Assembly (NCBI GenBank): GCA_035719045.1
Contig: DASTGO010000319.1
Location: forward strand, 1 to 11,609
Reading direction: 5' to 3'
Length of the DNA stretch: 11,609 nucleotides
Source: DASTGO01 sp035719045
Lineage (GTDB): Bacteria > Actinomycetota > Actinomycetes > Actinomycetales > Kineosporiaceae
Positions within the stretch are counted from its first letter, which is position 1, and each line of letters begins with the position of its first letter. The notes under the pieces are model-generated. The model was not told the origin of the DNA. It did no database searches and saw only the letters and a list, made by a program, of their open reading frames with translations. The position numbers and the translations under genes are program-made. Of the stretch, positions 6,470 through 11,609 are shown piece after piece.

Positions 6470-6502
6470 ATCATAAGTTACCCGCGAGTAGCATCCATGC
6501 AA
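6470..6502 (-). promoter_or_regulatory. Candidate etfBA promoter
   Basis: Reading the minus strand, TTGCAT (6502-6497) is followed after 16 bases by TAACTT, and three bases later comes TATGAT (6475-6470), one base from the TATAAT consensus. Either hexamer could be the -10 box. A transcript from about 6462 would have a leader near 124 bases before etfB. The local A/T content is clearly above its surroundings. Confidence 0.45.
6477..6492. promoter_or_regulatory. Palindromic operator candidate in the etfB promoter
   Basis: GTTACCCGCGAGTAGC pairs with its own reverse complement at 6 of 8 positions, with core TAC-Y-CGCG-R-GTA. It lies between the -35-like and -10-like hexamers described above. 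Size and symmetry suit a TetR-family dimer, a class that often controls fatty-acid degradation genes in actinobacteria. The regulator is not in this window and the assignment is inference. Confidence 0.4.
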
Positions 6503-6573
6503 CGCGACGGGATGTGACCTACGCCTCTCCTGTGCCGTCCGGACCCACCCGCCGGCACCGGGTCCGCAGCGGC

Positions 6574-7353
6574 TCAACGGCCTTCGAAGACGGCCTTCCC
6601 GGGACCGTTCTCCACGAACGAGGTCATTCCGATCTCGCGGTCCCGGGTGGCGAACAGGCCCGCGAACAGGACCCGCTCGATCTCCAGTCCGCTGGCGAGG
6701 TCGACCGACAGTCCCCGGTCGACCGCCTCCTTGGCGGCCCGCAGCGCGACCGCCGGCCCGCCGACGTACCGCTGCACCCGGCGCCGGGCCGCCTCGTACA
6801 CGTCCGCCGCCGGGACCAGTTCGTCGACCAGGCCGATCGCCAGCGCCTCGGCGGCCCCGACGAAACGGCCGGAGAAGATGAGGTCCTTGGCCCGGGCCGG
6901 ACCGATCAGCCGGGCCAGCCGCTGGGTTCCGCCCGCGCCCGGGATGACCCCGAGCAGGATCTCCGGCTGGCCGAGCCTGGCGTCCTCGGCGGCCACCCGG
7001 AAGTCGCAGCACAGGGCCAGCTCACAGCCGCCGCCGAGGGCGTAGCCGGTGATCGCGGCGACGGTCGGCTTCGGGATGGCGGCCACCGCGGTGAACGACG
7101 ACTGCAGCGCCGTGGAGCGGGCGACCATGTCGACGTACGACATGGCCTGCATCTCCTTGATGTCCGCCCCAGCAGCGAACACCCGCTCGCCGCCGTAGAC
7201 GATCACCGCGCTGACGTCGGGCCGGGCCGAGGCCTCCTGCGCGGCGGCCCGGATCCCCTCCTGGACCGCGGCGTCGAGGGCGTTCATCGTGGGCCGGTCG
7301 AGCCGGATGGTGCCGATCCCGGCCTCCACCTCCAGACGGACGAACTCGGCCAC
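6574..7353 (-). CDS. Enoyl-CoA hydratase / crotonase family protein
   Basis: A 259-residue crotonase-fold enzyme, most likely hydrating trans-2-enoyl-CoA to 3-hydroxyacyl-CoA in beta-oxidation. Typical motifs are present: FAAGADIKEM (59-68), which helps form the oxyanion hole, ITGYALGGGCELAL (101-114) with the first catalytic glutamate at Glu111, and GQPEILLGVIPGAGGTQRL (128-146) with the second at Glu131. Having both glutamates argues for true hydratase activity rather than an isomerase or a dead homologue. It starts at GTG 7353 with an AGGAGG ribosome binding site four bases before it. It lies upstream of etfB on the same strand, but a 235-base gap and a separate promoter candidate suggest independent transcription. 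EtfAB would serve the preceding acyl-CoA dehydrogenase step, so a shared pathway is plausible. Substrate chain length cannot be read from sequence. Confidence 0.92.
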   Translation of the reverse strand: MAEFVRLEVEAGIGTIRLDRPTMNALDAAVQEGIRAAAQEASARPDVSAVIVYGGERVFAAGADIKEMQAMSYVDMVARSTALQSSFTAVAAIPKPTVAAITGYALGGGCELALCCDFRVAAEDARLGQPEILLGVIPGAGGTQRLARLIGPARAKDLIFSGRFVGAAEALAIGLVDELVPAADVYEAARRRVQRYVGGPAVALRAAKEAVDRGLSVDLASGLEIERVLFAGLFATRDREIGMTSFVENGPGKAVFEGR

Positions 7354-7475
7354 GCTGCCTCCTGAGGGGTGACGCCCGGATCACGGCATCCCGGGACCGG
7401 GCCTGCGGACGTGAGCTTCACCACGCCCTGCCAACGAGCCTAGCCGGGCCCGTGACGGGGACCCTGTGGGGCGGC

Positions 7476-7946
7476 TCACATCCGTTCGGACAGCTCCAGC
7501 GCCGTTCCGTACCAGGTCCGCACGCAGCCCAGGACGGCGTCCACGCTCGCCTGCAACAGCGAGGGCAGGTGGAACTCGTCCCCGGCGAGCAGGTCGACCG
7601 CGACCACCAGCCGGTCGTCGTGGATCGTGGCCTTGGCCAGGTTGACCGTGGCGGTGACGGCGTTGGCGGCCCGCAGCCGGACCAGTTCGTCGGCGGGCAG
7701 GTCGTCCACCAGCCACTGCCCGAAGACCCGCATCAGCGGCGGCAGGCTGTCCACGCAGCGGACGAACAGCCGCTGGCCCTGGATCGTCACCGCGAGGTCG
7801 CCGTCCTCGTCGACCTCGGCGTCGTACCCGGCCTCGATCAGGGCGTCGAACGCGCGATCCCGCAGCGGCACCGGTTCGCCCGTGGCCGTGTCCGCCGGCT
7901 CCGGCCCGGACAGGCCGAAGATGGGCAGCGCGGCGGGGTCCGTCAT
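7476..7946 (-). CDS. YbjN-domain-like protein
   Basis: A 156-residue soluble protein with no signal peptide or membrane segment. From about residue 27 it shows the pattern of YbjN / type III secretion chaperone-like proteins: an opening helix RDRAFDALIEAGYDAEVDED, then short strands (DLAVTIQGQRLFVRCVD), a central helix, and a second strand pair (NAVTATVNLAKATI, DRLVVAVDLLAGDEF) followed by a long C-terminal helix with VDAVLGCVRTWY. Function in actinobacteria is generally unknown; E. coli YbjN has been linked to stress and motility regulation, but that should not be transferred. The ATG at 7946 is preferred to the far-upstream GTG at 8024, because residues before it are low-complexity. A TACCGT -10-like hexamer (7960-7955) only eight bases before the ATG hints at a leaderless message. 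Divergent from glgX. Confidence 0.7.
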   Translation of the reverse strand: MTDPAALPIFGLSGPEPADTATGEPVPLRDRAFDALIEAGYDAEVDEDGDLAVTIQGQRLFVRCVDSLPPLMRVFGQWLVDDLPADELVRLRAANAVTATVNLAKATIHDDRLVVAVDLLAGDEFHLPSLLQASVDAVLGCVRTWYGTALELSERM

Positions 7947-8089
7947 GGCGGCCAACGGTATCCCCGTCCGGCGCCCGGCCACTCCCGCGTCCCGCCGGCC
8001 CGGCCACCACCCCGGCCCCGTCAACTGCGGGCCGCCGCCACCCGGGACGACCGATGATCCACGACTGCGCGACCGGCGGGACCGGCATC

Positions 8090-8118
8090 GGTCCTGGTGA
8101 GACGATGGTCCTGGTGAG
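8090..8118. repeat. 12-bp direct repeat upstream of glgX
   Basis: ggtcctggtgag occurs at 8090-8101 and again at 8107-8118, a 17-base period. It ends nine bases before the TTGACG hexamer of the glgX promoter candidate, so it could be an activator or repressor site, or chance duplication. Confidence 0.6.
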
Positions 8119-8126
8119 CCGCCTGG

Positions 8127-8153
8127 TTGACGCTCGGCACCGTCAGGCAGAAT
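8127..8153 (+). promoter_or_regulatory. Candidate glgX promoter, possibly leaderless
   Basis: TTGACG (8127-8132) and CAGAAT (8148-8153) are separated by 15 bases, a little short. A start site six to seven bases after the -10 falls on the GTG codon at 8160, which would give a leaderless mRNA, a common actinobacterial arrangement. The upstream in-frame TTG at 8127 is then part of the -35 box. Confidence 0.4.
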
Positions 8154-8159
8154 CCGGCC

Positions 8160-10421
8160 GTGCGCACCACACGTTCACATCCGCACCCACTCGGCGTCCA
8201 TGCCCGGGACGGCGGGGCGCATGTGGCCGTTCTGGCCGGCCAGGCCGAGCGGGTCGAACTCTGCCTGCTCGACCCCGCGCCGGGGGGCGGCTGGCAGGAG
8301 CGCCGGGTCGAACTGCGCCATGTCACGCACGGGGTGTGGCACGACCTGGTCCCCGACGTGGGGGTCGGGCAGCGCTACGGCTTCCGGGCCTACGGCCGGT
8401 GGGAGCCGGCCCGGGGGCACCGGTACAACCCGGCGAAGCTGCTGCTGGACCCGTACGCCCGGGCCCACTCCGGACCGCTGGAGCTGGTCCCGGAGGCCTT
8501 CGGGCACACCGTCGACGAGTGGTTCACCGGCGACCCGGCGGTGACCGACCCGCGGGACTCGGCCCCACACGTCCCGCACGCAGTGGTCGCCGGGCGCCCG
8601 TTCGACTGGCAGGGAGACGCCCCCCCGGACGTCCCGTGGACCGACACCGTGATCTACGAGTCCCACGTCCGCGGCCTCACCCGGCTGCTGCCCGCGGTGC
8701 CGCAGGCGTTGCGCGGGACCTACGCGGGCCTGGCCCACCCCGCCACGGTGGAGCACCTGACCTCGCTCGGGATCACCGCCCTGGAACTGCTGCCGGTACA
8801 CGCGATCGGGACCGAGCCCGGGGTGCTGCGGCGGCGGCTCACGAACTACTGGGGGTACAGCACCCTCGGGTTCTTCGCCCCGCACCCGGGCTACGCCCTG
8901 GCCACCGATCCGCTCGACGTGGTCGACGAGTTCAAGCACCTGGTCCGGACCCTGCACCAGGCGGGGATCGAGGTCCTCCTCGACGTGGTCTACAACCACA
9001 CCTGCGAGGGCGGTCCCGACGGGCCGACGCTGTCCTGGCGCGGGCTGGACGCCTCGACGTACTACCGGCTGGACGGGCACGGCAACTACCTGGACACCAC
9101 CGGCTGCGGGAACACCCTGGACGCCCGGCAGGCCCGCGTCGTCCAACTGGTCCTGGACTCGCTGCGGTACTGGGTCGAGGAGATGCACGTCGACGGGTTC
9201 CGGTTCGACCTGGCCCCGACCCTGGCCCGCGGCCGGGACGGCTACGACGCCGACCACCCGTTCCTGGTGGCGGCCCGGGCCGACCCGGTGGTGGGTGCGG
9301 TGAAGCTGATCGCCGAACCCTGGGACGTCGGCCCGCACGGCTGGCGGACCGGGCAGTTCCCGGCACCGTTCGCGGAGTGGAACGACCGGTTCCGCGACGA
9401 CGTGCGGGACTTCTGGCTGGTCGGGGCCGCCCGGGCGGGCCGGGGCGAGTCCTCCGGCGGGGTCCGGGACCTGGCCACCCGCCTGGCCGGGTCGGCCGAC
9501 GTGTTCCCCGCCCACCGCGGACCGCTGGCCTCGGTCAACTTCATCACCGCCCACGACGGGTTCACCCTGGCCGACCTGACCACGTACGACGAGAAGCACA
9601 ACGAGGCCAACGGCGAGGGCAACGGGGACGGCTCACCGGTGAACCGGTCCTGGAACCACGGTGTCGAGGGGCCGACCGAGCTGAAGGCCGTGCTGACCAC
9701 CCGGCGTCGCTCGATGCGCAACCTGCTCGGCACCCTGCTGCTGGCCACCGGCGTGCCGATGATCGTCGCAGGGGACGAGTTCGGCCGGACCCAGCACGGC
9801 AACAACAACCCGTACTGCCTGGACGACCCGACCAGCTGGCTGGACTGGGACCTGCAGCCCTGGCAGCGGGACCTGCTGGCCACCACCCGGCACCTGATCC
9901 GGCTGCGACGGGAGCATCCGGTGCTGCGCCAGGAACGGTTCTTCGCCGGCCGCCCGGTGCATTCCGACGGCACCAAGGACCTGGCCTGGTTCGGCCCCGA
10001 CGGCGCCGAGATGGACCACGAGCGCTGGCACGACCCGGCGCTGCGGGTGCTGCAGATGTACCTGCACGCGGTGGTCCTCGCCCCGGGCGGGACCCGGCAG
10101 CACCACACCGACGAGTCCCTGCTGGTGGTGGTCCAGGGCCAGGCGGAGCCGGTGGACGTCCGGTTGCCGGGGGCGCCCTGGTCGACCGGGTACCGCCTGC
10201 TGTGGGACAGCGCCCGGGACGTCCCGCCGGACCTGGACCACCCGGAGGCGGGCCGGCCCGTCCCCGACCCGGCACAGTCCGCCCCCGCACAGCCTGCCCC
10301 GGTGCACCCTGCTCCGGTGCACCCGGCTCCCGGCCGTCCCGGCCAGGATGCGGCGGTGCGCCCGGGCGGCACGATCACCGTCGCACCGTTCAGCATGCGG
10401 ATCTACGGCACCCACCGCTGA
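8160..10421 (+). CDS. glgX: Glycogen debranching enzyme GlgX (GH13)
   Basis: A 753-residue GlgX/TreX-type debranching enzyme that hydrolyses alpha-1,6 branches in glycogen. The order is an N-terminal CBM48-like domain (about 8-125), the GH13 barrel, and a C-terminal beta domain. The four GH13 regions are visible: DVVYNH (275-280), GFRFD with nucleophile Asp350, AEPWD with acid/base Glu386, and ITAHDG with Asp466. KHNEANGEGNGDG (479-491) is a strong GlgX/TreX marker, as is the isoamylase-type TNYWGYSTLGFFAPHPGYA (228-246). The start is the GTG at 8160, since the family N-terminus is at HPHPLG; an upstream TTG at 8127 would add 11 unrelated residues. Unusual is a Pro/Ala/His/Gln-rich insertion at about 698-729 before the last strands (TITVAPFSMRIYG). 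treY and treZ, frequent neighbours in actinobacteria, are absent here, pointing to a role in glycogen turnover rather than a local trehalose operon. Confidence 0.95.
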   Translation: MRTTRSHPHPLGVHARDGGAHVAVLAGQAERVELCLLDPAPGGGWQERRVELRHVTHGVWHDLVPDVGVGQRYGFRAYGRWEPARGHRYNPAKLLLDPYARAHSGPLELVPEAFGHTVDEWFTGDPAVTDPRDSAPHVPHAVVAGRPFDWQGDAPPDVPWTDTVIYESHVRGLTRLLPAVPQALRGTYAGLAHPATVEHLTSLGITALELLPVHAIGTEPGVLRRRLTNYWGYSTLGFFAPHPGYALATDPLDVVDEFKHLVRTLHQAGIEVLLDVVYNHTCEGGPDGPTLSWRGLDASTYYRLDGHGNYLDTTGCGNTLDARQARVVQLVLDSLRYWVEEMHVDGFRFDLAPTLARGRDGYDADHPFLVAARADPVVGAVKLIAEPWDVGPHGWRTGQFPAPFAEWNDRFRDDVRDFWLVGAARAGRGESSGGVRDLATRLAGSADVFPAHRGPLASVNFITAHDGFTLADLTTYDEKHNEANGEGNGDGSPVNRSWNHGVEGPTELKAVLTTRRRSMRNLLGTLLLATGVPMIVAGDEFGRTQHGNNNPYCLDDPTSWLDWDLQPWQRDLLATTRHLIRLRREHPVLRQERFFAGRPVHSDGTKDLAWFGPDGAEMDHERWHDPALRVLQMYLHAVVLAPGGTRQHHTDESLLVVVQGQAEPVDVRLPGAPWSTGYRLLWDSARDVPPDLDHPEAGRPVPDPAQSAPAQPAPVHPAPVHPAPGRPGQDAAVRPGGTITVAPFSMRIYGTHR
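10281..10334 (+). repeat. glgX: Short coding repeat in the GlgX tail
   Basis: The DNA encodes consecutive APAQPAPVHPAPVHPAP, with the 15-base unit for PAPVH duplicated almost exactly (ccggtgcaccctgct / ccggtgcacccggct). It is a low-complexity expansion in a surface loop of the C-terminal beta domain. Confidence 0.8.
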
Positions 10422-10450
10422 TCCCGGCCCGTCCGGGGAGGGGCGCGGAC

Positions 10451-10478
10451 CGCCCGGGCGACGGCCCACGCCCGGGCG
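10451..10478. terminator. Bidirectional hairpin between convergent genes
   Basis: cgcccgggc (10451-10459) pairs perfectly over 9 bp with gcccgggcg (10470-10478), with a 10-base loop. It sits in the 80-base gap between the glgX stop and the stop of the DHPS-like gene, where a shared terminator is expected. Neither strand has a T-run, so it would be an atypical intrinsic terminator; each arm is also self-palindromic. Confidence 0.45.
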
Positions 10479-10501
10479 AGGCCCCGCGCAGGTCCCTGAG
10501 G

Positions 10502-11401
10502 TCAGCGGGGCCCGAGCGCCTGCATCGCGGCGAGAACCGGGACCACACCGGCGACCTCGTGCGTCCTGAACATGCCGCAGCCGCCGAGGTACGCCAGCAC
10601 GGCGAAGAACGGCTCCGCGCCGCGGAACTGGTCCTCGAACAGGCTGAACGCATGGGGCAGCGCGTGGCAGAGCGGAAGGCCCAGCCGGCGGAGCCGGAAC
10701 GTGTTGAGCAGGGTCCTCGCCTGGCGTTCCACGCGGCTGCCCGGGGTGGGCGACGGCTCGAAGGAGAAGCCGATCCCCGGGTCGATCACGATGTCCTCGA
10801 CGCCGCGCTCGCGGGCGACCTGGAGCCGGCCGGCGAAGTGGTCCAGGAGCCGGGGGACGGGGTCGGGGTCCCCTTCCTGCCCGCGGATGTCCTTGGCATC
10901 GCTGCCGGGGACGTGGCACAGGACCACCGCGGCGCCGAACTGGGCCGCCACGTCGAAGATCGCGTGATCGTGGGGGGTTCCGCCGCTGTAGTTGAGCATC
11001 CGGGCCCCGGCCTTGAGGCAGGCCCTGGCCACGTCCGGGTGGTACGTCTCCACGGAGAGCAGGACGCCGAGGGCCGAGAGCCGTTCGACCACCGGCACGA
11101 GGGCGGCGATCTGCTCGTCAGGACTCACCCGGGGGGCCGCCGGTGTGCTCGACTCGGCGCCGAGGTCGATGACGTCGGCGCCCTGCGCCTGGAGGATGCG
11201 GCCCTTGCGGACGGCGGACTCCGGGGAGACGGCGATGCTGTCGCGGTAGGTGGAGTGCGGGGACAGGTTGATGCAGCCCATGACGGCCGGCCGCGAGTCC
11301 AGGTCGAAGGTCGTGGCGCCGATCCGCACCGGTCTCACGCGCTGGTCGAGGTCATCGCGGTAGTCCTGGGCGAGCTCGGCCAGCGAGGACAGCGAGATCA
11401 C
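10502..11401 (-). CDS. Divergent dihydropteroate synthase-like (pterin-binding) protein
   Basis: A 299-residue TIM-barrel protein with a recognisable DHPS skeleton: MGCINLSPHSTY (41-52) in place of the canonical NxTPDSF, GADVIDLGAESSTPAA (74-89) for the IDxGGESTRPGA block, LLSVETYHPDVA (114-125) for SVDT, AGARMLNYSGG (131-141) for INDVSG, CHVPG (162-166), VIDPGIGFSFE (205-215) and MFRTHEV (277-283). The lysine usually found after DPGxGF and the SRK motif are not seen; CHALPHAFSLF (245-255) lies there. Canonical folate biosynthesis is therefore doubtful, as with actinobacterial second copies such as mycobacterial FolP2. The start is GTG 11401 with AAGGGA five bases upstream; the frame remains open to 11545, but that part crosses repeats. 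Standing alone and convergent to glgX, it has no folate-gene neighbours, and its substrate is unknown. Confidence 0.82.
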   Translation of the reverse strand: MISLSSLAELAQDYRDDLDQRVRPVRIGATTFDLDSRPAVMGCINLSPHSTYRDSIAVSPESAVRKGRILQAQGADVIDLGAESSTPAAPRVSPDEQIAALVPVVERLSALGVLLSVETYHPDVARACLKAGARMLNYSGGTPHDHAIFDVAAQFGAAVVLCHVPGSDAKDIRGQEGDPDPVPRLLDHFAGRLQVARERGVEDIVIDPGIGFSFEPSPTPGSRVERQARTLLNTFRLRRLGLPLCHALPHAFSLFEDQFRGAEPFFAVLAYLGGCGMFRTHEVAGVVPVLAAMQALGPR

Positions 11402-11410
11402 GCGATTCCC

Positions 11411-11430
11411 TTCGACGGTTCGACGGTTCG
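11411..11430. repeat. 8-bp tandem repeat beside the DHPS-like gene start
   Basis: ttcgacgg is repeated at 11411-11418 and 11419-11426, followed by a partial ttcg. On the minus strand it directly adjoins the AAGGGA ribosome binding site, so copy number could affect the leader structure. Confidence 0.75.
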
Positions 11431-11442
11431 GGCTCGGCTCTT

Positions 11443-11455
11443 CCCGGCAGCCGGG
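11443..11455. promoter_or_regulatory. Perfect inverted repeat upstream of the DHPS-like gene
   Basis: cccggc-a-gccggg is a 6+1+6 perfect dyad, 42 bases upstream of the start codon. It could be an operator; in RNA the stem would be shorter. No clear -10 hexamer is visible between it and the gene. Confidence 0.3.
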
Positions 11456-11478
11456 GGGACGACGCCTCACCCACCCAG

Positions 11479-11510
11479 GTCGCGATCCCCCGTGGGCACG
11501 ATCCCCCGTG
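11479..11510. repeat. 16-bp tandem repeat, two units
   Basis: 11479-11494 and 11495-11510 match at 14 of 16 positions; the second unit is ggcacgatcccccgtg. The array runs directly into the second 53-bp palindrome, which itself starts with GGGCACGAT. The unit length equals that of the array next to etfA, but the sequence differs. Confidence 0.85.
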
Positions 11511-11562
11511 GGCACGATGGCACATCGCGCCCGCTTCCCGGGCACGATGTGCCACCGTGCCC
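11510..11562 (-). repeat. 53-bp palindromic dispersed repeat, copy 2 (inverted)
   Basis: Same length and structure as the element at 4277-4329: long outer arms and an inner gcccg/cgggc stem with a five-base loop. Aligned as its reverse complement, it matches copy 1 at 45 of 53 positions, and all eight differences are transitions. Aligned directly, only 42 positions match, so the orientation is minus. GGAGGA stands 17 bases from the element on the same relative side as in copy 1. It lies about 110 bases upstream of the DHPS-like gene start. Confidence 0.85.
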
Positions 11563-11609
11563 GGCCGCCCTGGGCGTGATCCTCCCCGCCGCCACGAACC
11601 CACCTCCCG

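Noticed and set aside
3886..7365. A 1159-codon plus-strand open frame
   Set aside because: It runs antisense through etfA, etfB, the crotonase gene and the repeat regions, and its translation is low-complexity Gly/Arg/Pro/Ser sequence. It is a GC-skewed shadow of real genes.
7354..7475. TAGGCT (minus strand, 7442-7437) as -10 box of the enoyl-CoA hydratase gene
   Set aside because: It fits TANNNT but no acceptable -35 hexamer is found at normal spacing; left as a possibility only.
8175..9599. A long minus-strand open frame opposite glgX
   Set aside because: Antisense to a clear GH13 enzyme, with biased composition and no recognisable motif.
11402..11545. N-terminal extension of the DHPS-like protein to 11545
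   Set aside because: The extra 48 codons cross the palindrome and tandem repeats, while a good ribosome binding site stands just before the GTG at 11401.

Overview
The window is uniformly GC-rich. It carries the block etfB-etfA / iscS-mnmA / MetE-like protein, an arrangement known from actinobacteria (mycobacteria have fixA-fixB, iscS, trmU and a MetE-like gene in the same general neighbourhood). GTG starts, extensive shadow open frames and promoter-like sites lacking clear -35 boxes fit the same picture. My best guess is a chromosomal segment from a high-GC actinobacterium, perhaps Pseudonocardiales or Geodermatophilales. The genus is not determinable by eye. No insertion sequence, phage gene, CRISPR array, tRNA or rRNA is visible.

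Layout. From 28 to 4048, all on the minus strand and read right to left, lie iscS (cysteine desulfurase), mnmA (tRNA 2-thiouridylase, overlapping iscS by 4 bases), a small four-helix membrane protein, and a protein resembling the C-terminal half of cobalamin-independent methionine synthase. IscS supplies persulfide sulfur that MnmA places on U34 of tRNAs. The methionine-synthase-like protein may be a co-transcribed passenger.

Positions 4049-4416 hold a repeat-dense non-coding stretch: a 20-bp tandem repeat, a hairpin, a 53-bp palindrome and four 16-bp tandem units.

From 4417 to 7353, also on the minus strand, are an enoyl-CoA hydratase family protein, then etfB and etfA, a beta-oxidation electron-transfer set. 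The etf pair has a promoter-like region containing a palindromic operator candidate. Its two genes are separated by an unusually long spacer with a hairpin and a 26-bp tandem repeat.

From 7476 to 7946 (minus) is a YbjN-like protein, divergent from glgX (8160-10421, plus), a complete glycogen debranching GH13 enzyme with a Pro/Ala/His repeat inserted near its C-terminus. Convergent to glgX is a divergent dihydropteroate-synthase-like gene (10502-11401, minus). Upstream of it (11402-11609) is a second repeat cluster, including a second, inverted copy of the 53-bp palindrome.

The most noteworthy items are the two-copy 53-bp palindromic element, whose only differences are transitions; the structured etfB-etfA spacer; the operator-like palindrome in the etfB promoter region; and the DHPS paralogue lacking several canonical active-site motifs.
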